Of a stretch of DNA of 64,000 nucleotides, positions 49,146 to 60,046 are shown in pieces. Within the stretch, counting starts at the first letter, position 1; every line of letters begins with the position of its first letter. The position numbers and the translations under genes were made by a program. Source of the DNA: Aphelenchoides besseyi (taxonomy: Eukaryota > Nematoda > Chromadorea > Rhabditida > Aphelenchoididae); contig JAMPIQ010000002.1 of the NCBI GenBank assembly GCA_024699855.1, forward strand, positions 11,346,001-11,410,000, given 5' to 3'. The notes under the pieces were generated by a model. It searched no databases, was not told the DNA's origin, and worked only from the letters and a program-made list of their open reading frames with translations.

Positions 49146-50377
49146 CAAAAAGAATAATGACAACGACAGTCGTAGATTTATTCACAAGCTCAAACTTGAC
49201 TTAACAAAACCAAACAACAAATTGAAATACGTAGGAAATGGGAAGAAAGCATAACAACAAGCTGCAACAACACAACAACAGTGAACGCAATTCTTGACCA
49301 ACGCGGAGAAAAGCGACATGAGGCAATCAAGATTAGAGCATCGGATGACCACTGGATAGGTGACTGTAGACTTCAGATTAAGCAAGCAGGAGAAATCGTT
49401 GGGCAAACGAAATCAAAACGACGGAAATTAGAACAAAGCGGAGAAAAAGATGGCAACCGGTTGCTTGGTCATGAAGAAAAACGGCAACTGACCATCTGAA
49501 CGACGATGGCGCCGATCACGAAACGAGGTAGCTCCGTCTTTTACTGCGCGAAGCTGGTTGGCACGCCATTTGCATTTCTCTTTGCGCCCAAACAACACGA
49601 ATGACCATCGTTGGACATTGCTTATAAACTCGCAGTAATCGCATTCCAGAATATACGATGGCAAAACTGGAGTAGCTTCTGTTTGAACTATTGAATGCAG
49701 AAGCTTGGAGTGATGGTTTTTTAATGACCAGAGATTGAAAACAAGTGGCTAGATGCTGCGACGTTTACTTGAGATTCCTTGGAAGCATTGCAGATGAAGA
49801 AGAACGACATCGATTTCACTACAGGAGGATTGCCTAATGCTCGCTAATAACAACCTTCGAATACACTACAATCATCAAGTTCGACTCCCTTTCAGCCCCA
49901 ATTGAAAACGCAATAGTAAACGAAAACCAATGTTTTGATCCACTGAACGGGCTTCAAGAGCAAATGAAGGAAAAAAGTGAGTGAAAATGGCTGACATTCA
50001 GTCGTAAATGATTGTTGATTGCAAGAATGAACATTTGAACAAAAAAAGGTCGATTTCGATAACGAATTTTCACGGTTTGCGGTCTTGTCGGTGTGGCACT
50101 CGGTCGTGAAGTCGTTTTTGACAGGTGCTCCCTCCTCGAGAGTGATAATAAATGACTTCTCCGCGAGATCGGGAAGTTACTTTTGTACGGCTACTGTATT
50201 CCTGTACCTTATTATGATGTTTTGTACGGTTACTGTATTTCTTGTACAAAAAATCCTTATATAGGGGCTCTACCTGACGATTTTTGATGGATATAAGCAA
50301 AAAGTGACAGGTTTAAGCGCAGAATGATTTATGGGATTTTTATTGATTTTGTGACTCTTCTGGCACCACATACTACT
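48534..50377 (-). repeat. Right inverted arm (1,844 bp)
   Basis: Near-perfect inverted copy of 45366-47212. Its inner boundary at 48534 falls inside the lipase-derived exon, at AGAATCACGTC; sequence to its left differs from the corresponding left-copy sequence. Small ORFs inside the arm appear in both copies on opposite strands and carry no recognisable protein domain. Confidence 0.9.
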
Positions 50378-50383
50378 AGCAAG
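50378..50383 (+). repeat. Right 6-bp target-site duplication (AGCAAG)
   Basis: Direct copy of 45360-45365, immediately after the outer end of the right arm. The empty site would read ...GACGACAGCAAGTTTATTC... Confidence 0.75.
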
Positions 50384-50389
50384 TTTATT
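50384..50389 (-). terminator. Polyadenylation signal of the CUB-LDLa gene
   Basis: AATAAA on minus, 10-16 bases after the stop codon at 50400, immediately followed by the target-site duplication and the element. Cleavage would then fall inside the element's arm, unless a signal within the arm is used. Confidence 0.55.
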
Positions 50390-50399
50390 CAAATAAATC

Positions 50400-51364
50400 T
50401 CAAAACATAGTACCATAATGAACTGAATGATAGCGACTCAGACGACGAGAAGGCATATGCGGTAGCATTTGTTTGAGTCCGAGTGTCAACAAAGCGACCG
50501 TTTCTTCGGCTTCGTAACTGCTGTTTAAGTCTTGATGTGTTCCGAAGATGTTCTTCACGTATTTACTGCAATAACCACCGCGCGCTTTTATGTACCAACG
50601 GTAAAGAAATAGTACCAACACACTGATGAACACCGTGACTATCGCTAATGATCCACAAATTATCGAGAAGTACACTTGAGTTCGAGAGTCTACAACGGAC
50701 AAAGAAATATGTTCATTGGGTTCAGCGCAATTCTGAAACAAAACAACTAGAGACTTGAATATCGTTATAACTCACTTGTTCATCCAAATTCATACCACAG
50801 TTGTCGATTCCATCGCAGAACAACGAACGTGAAACGCATAAAAGCGGATGATTGGGACACGAACGAAAAAACGTGTTAAAAGGCGAACATGAAAATCGCA
50901 CTCCAGACACCACAACTACAATACGATCTTTGATAGCCGCCAATACTGCGGGCATAAATCGAACAACTAATGGAGATTCGGCAAAATAAACCTAAAGTAT
51001 CCGGTAAACATAAGACCATGATAACGAACTAAGTAGTGGGAACAACCAAATGAAATGTTGCGACCGTTAATTTCCAGTAAAATCAAATTGTCGAATATTT
51101 CGCAAGTGGTCGAAGTCATTTCGATTCGGTTTGTAAACGTCAACAAGAATCCGTTGTATATCGCCGGATCGTTCTCCAAAACTATCTGCAACAATCACTC
51201 AACTAGTGTTTTCATATTTCACATACCTTTCTGTAATAAGTGGGCGATTTGACTGGCGAAGTCATCAGATCGGTAAGCACAATTGATCGTTTAATCAGCA
51301 GCGATAAACAAAACTTCAGATTCAGAAGCAAACAAAGCGACCTTTTAAAAGTAACACACGACAT
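50400..51364 (-). CDS. CUB + LDLa single-pass membrane protein (NETO/SOL-like)
   Basis: Type I membrane protein, about 280 residues. Seen on minus: signal peptide (MSCVTFKRSLCLLLNLKFCLS), a CUB-like domain (SPTYYRK, FLLTFTNRIEMTSTTCEIFD, FGCSHYLVRYH) to about residue 120, an LDL-receptor class A repeat (CPNHPLLCVSRSLFCDGIDNCGMNLDEQ..C; the second-to-last acidic site is Met), a strong membrane segment (VYFSIICGSLAIVTVFISVLVLFLY) and a basic cytosolic tail ending SVHYGTMF. CUB plus LDLa plus a membrane span is the layout of NETO, SOL-2 and LEV-10 receptor auxiliary proteins, but those have two to five CUBs and this has one. The donor of the CUB exon is ambiguous; a GTCTTATG donor after RYH restores the frame. 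Role in receptor clustering is inference. Confidence 0.7.
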
Positions 51365-51677
51365 TGTCGAGCAAATTGAATGAAATGTTTGAAGTCGAAG
51401 TAACGTGAAGAACGAAAGGCAATTGAATTGACAGATGCGCCTTCACATTTCCATCTTTGATTTGCATATTGTTACCGAATTAACTTCATGATTTTAATGC
51501 TTTCATTCAGGTTGACAACAACACTAACCGTAGATAGTCGTTCAAAGGTTTTTTCGATTTCAGGAGGTTCCTTTTCTTTATTAAGAGTATATTCAATGAA
51601 CTTATGACAACATAACAAAAACAATAAAAATCAACAACAATTCTGAATTTATAGAACAAAAACATTCATCTGTGCAA

Positions 51678-53038
51678 TTAAGCCTCCACTTCATTGTCTT
51701 CGTCTTCAAACTTCGTATGTTTTGCTTTCCGTTCGAATGCATCACATCGCTGGCTTGGTCGTTTCCTGGCGTTGTAACCGCGTGCCGACTTCTTGTTATT
51801 TTTTCCGAACTGATCTTGACGAGCAACTTTGGTTTTCGTGAAATCGGCCCAATACTTCTCTTCCTCTTCACCTTCAAGAACCTTTCCAGTCAATTCTTGA
51901 TCTTTGAACATGATTTTTCCATCATTTTTTTCCAATGCATTCTCCCATGCTTTCTTGGCCGAGTTTTCACCGTCATCAAAACGAATTTTGGCCTAAAAAC
52001 AATATAATTCGTTTAATAAATGCGTTTTTTTCAACATACATTTTCATTACCATTTTCGTAAGCAACAAATGCTACTGGTCCATATTTCTTGAAGAAGGTT
52101 TTCAGATCTTCGTATTTGGTGTTCTGAGAATCGAATCCACTCACTTCCAGAACGACACCTTTCACGAAATGCGCTGCCAGAACCGAACGCTCCTGTTCAG
52201 CAATCTGCTCCAACTTCTTTGCTTCTTTGGCACTCTTTCGTTCCTCTTTTTTCACCTTGTTTTCAGATGACTTCTTTTTCCAGTAATCGTCTTGCATCAG
52301 TTTGGTCATCGGTTTGTCCTTGAAAGTTGTATGATTTGAATCGTCCACAAACTTTTTCGCTGTTTCGACATCCGCAAATGTGACAAAGACGGAGCCTTTA
52401 AACGTTCTTTCCTTATGCAAACGTCGCATGACAACGTTGTGAACCTTGTACGGTGAAACGAACTTTTGAACGTCATCGAGCGTATCTTTAACATCAAATC
52501 CTTTCTGAAAGATTACATCGAGTAAATGGAAACAAACCAAAACTCCGAACTTACAATGTAGGCCGTACGGTGTTTAATCTCTGTCCAATATTCCAAAGTG
52601 TTGTCGGGAAGCGGCACTTCTGGACTTCGGCGAATCTTCGTATCGTCCTCCGAAACTTCGATCAACTTGGAATCTTTAAGTGCATCAGCAAGCACTTTGA
52701 CGTCTTGTGTGAGTTTAGCCAGACGATTGAATTTGAGCATTGTCGTAAGTTCGATCCCTGAAATTGGATATGTAAAAATAAGATTCGAATGAAAAATTAA
52801 AGCAAACTCACATCCATCGTCTTTTTTCATTTCTTCCTGCAAGAACTTGTCACGGGGAAGATTGAGGTCGCCAAAGTAGTACTAAAAGCAAAATGTAAAA
52901 ATTCAGGAACCAGAATTCGAAACAAACTTCAACTTGACGACGAACTTGATATTTCAGATCATTTGACTCGGTAGCATTCGACTCAGTACCATTCTGTCCA
53001 TTGCTAACTTCGGTCTTGACGTTGTCTTCGGTAGTCAT
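51678..53038 (-). CDS. La autoantigen homologue (La-related RNA chaperone)
   Basis: Nuclear RNA-binding protein that binds 3' oligo-U ends of RNA polymerase III transcripts and protects tRNA precursors. Exons on minus: about 52930-53038, about 52810-52880, about 52552-52758, about 52055-52504, 51678-51993. Seen: La motif (RRQVE|YYFGDLNLPRDKFLQ, then TTMLKFNRLAKLT and LIEVSEDDTKIRRSPE, TAYIKGF), RRM1 (VVMRRLHKERTFKGSVFVTF), a Lys-rich linker (ENKVKKEERKSAKEAKKLE) and a C-terminal xRRM-like domain (GVVLEVSGF...LKTFFKKYGPVAFVAYENG, AKIRFDDG), ending in a basic tail (ARGYNARKRPSQR) likely to hold the nuclear localisation signal. All domains are in the usual order at normal length. Divergent from the UNC-16 gene, 851 bp apart. 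Confidence 0.94.
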
Positions 53039-53889
53039 TTTAACGAGCTGTAAAATTTGGGGATAGTGATCTAAACGATCGAAACAATGAAAGCAATAAT
53101 GCAAAAGCAAAGTGAATTTCGTCAGTTGCACAGCAAAGCGACGTCTTTTGCGAGGCGGTTGTCAGGGAATTTCGCGTTGATAACCAGATTGTTTTGACCG
53201 CGAATTATGGTTGTGGCATAAAAGCAATATCTTTAGCAAACTATTGATGTTGAAACGGAATTATAAGAACTTGAAAAAGTAAACACAATTTCAGCTACAT
53301 TACTTTTCTGTTAAGTATCAGCGATTGTGCTTGAAAACAGAAAAACTACAAAAAGTCATTGCAGGCTTTTAATCTTGATGGCAATTATAAACTACGACGA
53401 CGTTGTTTTTGCGCAGTTTTTACAGCCAGTTGCCATCTTGACGGCCCTAAAGGCGCGAGTGCTCGTGCATGACAGACAGAGCAAAAGTGTTCTTCGCTCG
53501 TGCCACAAGCCAGTCGTTGGGGTTAGCCAACGGCACCAAATCCGAAAGAAAATATAGAGACAAACTCACAGCACACTCTTATGGCTATTTTTGTCGCTGC
53601 CAAACGCATTGGAGTTCGAGTCTTATTCTCTTTCCAATGACCAATAGACGACTTGCGCACTTGACAACATTCTCCGACTGCCTTGTGAATATTCCTTCCG
53701 CAATGAATGTGCTCAAACGAACAATTGCAGTAAATCGATGAATCACGCAGTCATTTTGCAAGTTATACGCAAAGTTCTTCACAAATAAATGCGCGTAGTT
53801 TATTGTCGTGTTATTCGACTCTTCGATTTACGAACTCTCTAATATTTGTAATCGAATTGTTTTCAGAATTGACAAGAACTTTCGGTACG
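53039..53889. promoter_or_regulatory. Divergent promoter region, La / UNC-16
   Basis: 851 bp between opposite start codons. A T-rich tract ending TTTTCAG at about 53861-53867 precedes the UNC-16 leader and may be a trans-splice or 5' UTR acceptor. ORFs at 53327-53741 on plus are short and featureless. Confidence 0.4.
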
Positions 53890-56800
53890 ATGGAAACGAC
53901 GAGTGATGGAGTGACCAAAAATGCAGCCGCTGCAACCGCTATGGCTGCCACTCTCATGCAAACCTCAACAACGAGCTCTAACAGTGAGGTAAATTGAAAC
54001 GTTTTTATTCCACTGCTCGCAAACTCTCACCGAGAACACCGCAAAAGTAGTTTTCGCGCATCGATGACATAATTCGGAAATCGATATGCACATTCACGAC
54101 GTTGCAGCTATTTAACTCTTTTTAATGCATCTGAATGCTCTAAAAAAGTGACTCTTAACAGTGTTAGCCAAGAGATCACCTGTTCACTGCTGGAAACTCC
54201 GATCAACGAGTCGATTTTATTCAACTCTATTGATTTTATTTGCCCGTTGTCCATTTTTGATTCGTCCAAAACACACGACTTTTCAGCTGATTCAGTGGAA
54301 CAATTCATTGGTTGCATTCTGCAGCATCTGATCTCTTCGATGAGTCAGTTAATCACGTGGCTTTCACGCGGCTCGTGTTTTTCCGAAATTCAGCGATCAA
54401 CTTTTCAGATTTTAATTTGCAGTTTATAATGCAAAAATAAATGTCATCGCTAATTTCATTGAGCGACGATATACCGGAAAGTCCATCTAATAAACGTGCT
54501 CCCACTAACCAACTAACCAATGTAGATGGCCAATCTCGGCTTCGACATAAATTAAACAGCGCGACGGCAGCCGCCACAGCGTTATCACTCGATTCTCAAC
54601 ATTATCATCATCCTCGACTTCAACGTTGCTCGCATAGTTCCGTCGAAAATAGCACCATTTCTTTGAATGCGCATTTGTCCATTAAAAAATATCTTCAGCC
54701 ATTCCAGGTCGTTTATGGCACACAGTCGATCGATAGTTCAGACGAATCAACTCGTGTCATGTCTGAAAAAGTTCAAATGTTGGCATCATCCATTTACAAA
54801 GAGTTGGAGCTTATGATTCAAAAACATGGTGAAGATAGTGTTAAGGCAAGTGATTTTGTTTCAACTCACATTTCACTTTTGTTTTTAAGGAGCTTATGCC
54901 ATTGGTTGTGAACGTGTTGGAAAGTTTGGATTCTGCCTACTCCGACAAAGATGAGCATGTTGTCGATATTGAAATGTTGAAGGAAGAAAACGAACAACTG
55001 TTGAATCAATACGAACGAGAACGACAGATGAGGAAAAGTCAAGATCAGGTTGGTATCTGCATGCATACGCTTATTGTCATTGAGTTTAGAAGTTTCTCGA
55101 ACAAGAAGAACTATTGACGGATCAAAATCGAGAGTTGGAGAATAAACTGGAAACCATTGAAGGAAACATGCGGATGTTGGAACTCAAATTAAGGAACGCA
55201 AACGACCACTGTAAATTTACGATTCTGTCGACTTTCCATTTCTTTTCTTGATTTCAGTACAAAGATTTGAAGAAAGAGAAGTAGAGCAAAAAAGCGAATT
55301 TGAAAAGTTGCACGAACGATACAACGAACTCTTGCGAACTCATATCGATCACGTAGAACGAACGAAGTACTTGATGGGTCCGGATAAGTTCGAAATGATG
55401 CAGTCTCTACCGGCTGGGCATAACCGTGGAATGGCCGCCAGTGTAGATATGAATGTACGAGGAATTTCGGACATAATCAGCGCAGCTCACATGTCACAAA
55501 GTACACACGTGAATGTCAATCTTGCCAATCATATTAGTGCCGAACGTACGTTTAATATGAAAGTGTTTTTGTACAGAAAGTTCTCAAGGTGACTATCACG
55601 ATGAATTCGGTCAAAACACAGAGGATCTTTTGAATTCTGGTCGTGAAGAAGGAAACCCGATAATTGAGGAACTGGAACAACACATGTCTGAGAATGCGGA
55701 TAATCATTCGACGACAGCAAAGAGCACGTATGTGACAGTATAATTTCGAGTTTGATTGCTTTCAATTGCAGTGGACAGGAAACAGAAGACGATGCACTTG
55801 CTGCTCAACTAACTGGTAAGTTAACGATTCAATTGATTCGTTTAAAGCGATTGAACTCCAATCAATTTAACTTTTTTGATCATGTGAAAAAGTTGATTTT
55901 ATTGCAAAGTTGTTTCAAAGATCTCAATTTTTCATTGTACAGGCGCATTGGTAGATCCAGCGGAATTTGCATCAGCGGGTAACTTTTTGTGCCTTCAGTG
56001 TGCTATGAAATTTAATGCCTTTGTTTTCGTATAAAACTGCGTTTATTTAATCTCATCAATTAATACGCAAATTTTTGTCAATTACAGTAAACGATGCGTT
56101 CATCGGTATGTTGATTCAGTCGGTTAATTGTCGTATTGTGTTTGTGATTTGTTTTTGATTTGGGTGCGTGCAGTCTAAGGGCGATGTAAATGAGTTTTCT
56201 TGACCATGAACCGTAAATGTTATGTTAACTTTTTCGAAACACTTCCACAAAAATCAAACTCTCTTGATATTGAAAACGTTTGTGTTTGGTCGATTTTTTA
56301 CGTAGTCACTATTCGTGGTCACATCAGAAATCAAAGTGTACGAAAATAGCCACGAATAGTGACTACGTCTTTCGCTAATCATTCGTCAATTTAATGAACG
56401 TTTTAAAGGTATGGGACGAGAGGTCGACAACCTGATCAAGGAGAACAGCGAACTGCTGGAAACGAAAAATGCCCTGAATATTGTGAAGAACGATCTGATT
56501 GCTCAAGTCGATCAGCTTTCCAGGTACACCTAACCGGTGGATTGTCTTGTTGATGTAATTGACAATTTCAGTGAAAACGAGGTTCTTCAGGAAGAGCTCC
56601 GTAATGTGGAAATGATGAAAATAAAACAAGCAGAAAAGTTGCGCGAACTAGAAACCGAATTGAAATCATTGAAAGAGAAATTGAATGCCGATGAACAAGA
56701 AGATCAGGTAAGCAAAGATGCATGTCTATTTTATCCTAAAACTTTAAGGACATTCCAATGGCTCAACGAAAACGTTTCACACGCGTTGAAATGGCGCGAG

Positions 56801-59800
56801 TGCTTATGGAAAGAAATCAGTACAAAGAAAAGTTGATGGAACTTCAGGAAGCAGTCAAATTTACTGAAATGCAACGTGCCAAAAAGTTGACTACTACTCA
56901 AACGCCGAATCGGAGCAGAATTTGGGAATTGTACTTACTCATTTATAGTACCAACAACTAATACGATGGTATTTCAGTTTCTCTGGATTGTTCGGTGATG
57001 TTCCACCCACCCACCACCATGCTTCCACAAAACCATCGCTAAAAACAGCACGAGCTGCACGACAACAAGCCCTACGAAATATTGATATGGAAACGACAAG
57101 GTAATTTAATTCAATACGACATAAATGACGATTTCAACTTTAGTGTTGCGGAGAAACGTCGTGCCGAACGCCGTCAACAATACAAAGCCGTTAGTCAACA
57201 CATGAAGAAGGAAGATGAGAATCGTACTCGTGCATATGGATGGTCGATTCCAGCTACTGTTGATACACAAGCGCCGTTAACAATTCCTGTTCCCGTTTGT
57301 TGTCGTCCATTGCTTGATCAACAACCGTCGTTGAAGGTAATACGAGAAGTTGAATACGATTGCAAACATTCGCGCTTTCAGATCTGGTGTGCTGCCGGAG
57401 CTATGTTGCATGGTGGCTTAAACAAGGATGGGAATTTCATTATTGGCGATTCGATTTTCTATTCCGATCCACTAAAGGGTATTTCCGAAAAAATTGATTC
57501 AAGTTTGGTAAGCATTATTGCAACGAGAACGTGTCTATCAATTCGTTTTTGTTTTAGAACACAAAACTTCTCGAAGAACGATTCATTTGGGAAACAAGCA
57601 GCTTAGTTTTCGTTGGTAGTTCAAACGAAAAACGTAGTTATGTTACAATACTGGATGCGAATAATCCGAATTGCATCTTGGAATGTTTTGGAGTCTGCAG
57701 TTCTCATATGCTTTGCATCTCTTCTGTGCCAGGTAAGTCGATTGAATTTGAAGTTAATGCATTGATGTTTTACTCAGGCGTACGTCAAGGCGACTATATG
57801 GTCGAAGAGAAGAGTGAAGATAAACTAAGTCGCGATGGTGGTTACTTAGATACTCTTCCCGCAGATATTGGAATTCACGAAGCGTTTGGTCAAGTCTATT
57901 GGGTTCAATTGCGAAATTCGGAGGTTGATGATGTGCCGACGTACTGTAGTGTCGACGAAAAAGCGTCACCGAAACGAGCTCGTGATTGTAAGTATTCTGT
58001 TTGTGGATTTATAAAAAACGTCGTTTTACAGTCAGCGTCAGTGAAACGCCGGCCGATTCGTCGACTGATACAATTGAAGCAGGTAAGTTGGTTGATTTAC
58101 AAACATGTCCAGTGAAAACGCATAAACCACTTCAAATAAGCTTTTTAATTTATTGTTTGTTGCTTTTCGATCTGCACAAAATAGTCACAACGTTACAAAT
58201 CCAACTACTTTTGTTAGTGGGCAAAATTTGACGGCTAATCAATCCATCTTACCATCATATATTAATAGAACGTTCCGCAGCTGTCGTCCGAAAAGGTATC
58301 GCAAAACGTGTAGGCTTCGAGATTACTGGTCTAAACGATTCGTCCGGGGTTTCGAAATGTACGGTACTAGAGAAAGCGGCAGCCGACCGTTCGGATTTGA
58401 TTCCTCCCCCACATCAGACGTTGGATTCTACGACGGGCGTATCATCACAAAAAGGTGTGGAATAGTAATTAGTTGATGGTTGTTGGTGACGTGGCGACAG
58501 CTTTCTTTTATACGTTTTGACCTATTAAGCTAAAAGAAACTTTTTGGCCAAAAAATTCTTATTCAATAGCAACTGTTGAGTACTCTTTCATTTTGTTTTC
58601 GGTTTTAATTTATTGCAATAAGTTTGGGCTTGTGAACTTTAAATCGGGCTTATTTGTCTTAGGGTTTTGTTCGTTTTTCTTATTCGATTTTCTATTTCCG
58701 TCGTTCTTTTAGATGAAAGCAAAAGGGATTATGTTGCATATGCCAACCTCCCACCGCACATTCGAGATGCGTTGAGTAAATATGAAAATCAAGAAGAGAT
58801 GACCACAGCGTTGCCAACTGTATGGATGGGCTTGGAGAACGATTTGTAAGTCAATTTTTAAGTATTATTTATTAGTTGTATTCGTAGTATTGTTGTTCAT
58901 TCAGCCGTGTTGAATTGGCGAGAATGTTTACTTCGCATCAAGATGTCCGATGCAGTCTTGCATATTTTGTAAGTGTTCTAGAATCCCAATTAGACTGCAA
59001 TTTGTTTATAGGCATTACAAAGGAAGAGTATTTGCTGCGTTGGCCAACGGTTGTATTGCCGTTTTCCATCGTTTGCAGAACGGAAAATGGTCAACGAAGG
59101 GATATCACGTTATTCGTTTGGGTCAAGCTTCAAGTTCTGTCTGCAATTTAACGATTGTAAACGACAAGATTTGGGTTGCGTACCGCAATTGTATTGTAAT
59201 TCTCAATCCTGACAGTTTAATCGTAGAGGTAACGAATATACAAGCTCGAAATCTATGTTTATTTTAAGGACTCGTTTGTTGCACATCCACGAAAAGACAG
59301 CCAAGTTCGACACATGGTCTGGTGTGGAAGTGGAGTTTGGGTTTCTATTCGTCTTGATTCAACCTTACGATTATACCACGCAAGAACGATGGAGCATCTC
59401 CAAGACGTTGATATTGAGCCGTACTTGAGTACGATGCTCGGCAACACAAAAATGGACTTTTTGCATTTACGTATCACTTCGTTGATGGTCTTGAATCGAA
59501 AATTGTGGATTGGAACGGGTACAGGCGTCGTAATTGCCGTACCGTTGTGCAATGAAAGATCTGAGAAAGTGGAGGCTACAGATGCGGAATCTCGAAAAAC
59601 GGATTCAATCAAAGCACCGGGATCATTGATACGAGTTTATGCTGGCGATCAAGGCGATTCATCACCAGAAATCAAATTCATTCCATTTTGTAACATTTCT
59701 CTCGCACAATTCAGTTTCCATGGACACAAAGACTGCGTTCGATTCTTCATTTGTGTTCCATCAGGTAGGAGAAGAAGGCAGATCGAAATGAAGCTCAATA

Positions 59801-60046
59801 TTCAGACGGCGTTTCATCGCTCACAACCTCGTTGGAAACACGAAAACTTTTGGTTATTTCCGGTGGCGATGGATACATCGATTTTCGTCTTGGTAAATTA
59901 AAGCTGAGAATACTCGAATATAAGCTTTTGTTTTAGGTGAGGACGACGAGAACGAGCAAACGAAAGCCGAAATTCGCGTCCGTGATCTCAGTCATTTGAT
60001 AGAATGGGAGATAGACACAGCAAATCCCTATAAAAATCGCGAATGA
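53890..60046 (+). CDS. unc-16: JNK-interacting protein 3/4 scaffold (UNC-16/Sunday driver)
   Basis: Cytosolic scaffold linking JNK pathway kinases and vesicle cargo to kinesin-1 and dynein in axons. About 20 exons, roughly 1,100 residues. Seen in order: RH1 domain and coiled coil ([54 protein letters not shown]), a second coiled coil ([19 protein letters not shown]), RH2/leucine zipper ([32 protein letters not shown]), then [22 protein letters not shown], and a C-terminal beta-propeller-like part ([83 protein letters not shown]) ending [16 protein letters not shown]. Two first exons are visible: 53890-53988 ([11 protein letters not shown]) spliced to VVYGTQ near 54708, and a read-through start [10 protein letters not shown] at 54441. 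One intron uses a GC donor at 54846. Symbol by homology. Confidence 0.95.
54441..54845 (+). CDS. unc-16: Alternative N-terminal exon of unc-16
   Basis: ATG-initiated frame ([19 protein letters not shown]) reads without splicing into VVYGTQS and the RH1 domain. The shorter form starts at 53890 and uses the TTCCAG acceptor at about 54702-54707 within this exon. It adds a roughly 90-residue Ser/Asn/His-rich disordered leader not found in vertebrate JIP3. Confidence 0.55.
56300..56368. repeat. unc-16: Perfect 19-bp inverted repeat inside an unc-16 intron
   Basis: ACGTAGTCACTATTCGTGG at 56300-56318 is the exact reverse complement of 56350-56368, separated by 31 bp. It can form a stable hairpin in DNA or RNA. 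No target-site duplication flanks it. It lies in an unusually long intron (about 56105-56407) of a gene whose other introns are mostly 40-60 bp. Confidence 0.8.

Larger units (their letters stand above)
45366..50377. mobile_element. Long-inverted-repeat transposon-like element
   Basis: A 5,012-bp unit with arms 45366-47212 and 48534-50377 in inverted orientation, a 1.3-kb spacer, and a 6-bp target-site duplication. The termini read AGTAGTATG and its complement. No transposase, integrase or polymerase reading frame was found, so it would be non-autonomous. Six-base duplications and AG...CT ends are compatible with Polinton/Maverick-type integration, but other superfamilies also give 6 bp, so no class is assigned. 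The arms carry a broken piece of a hormone-sensitive lipase gene, so the element has captured or duplicated host sequence. Confidence 0.7.

Noticed and set aside
45366..50377. Element as a complete Polinton/Maverick
   Set aside because: Only 5 kb, with no polymerase, integrase, ATPase or capsid reading frame; at most a non-autonomous derivative.
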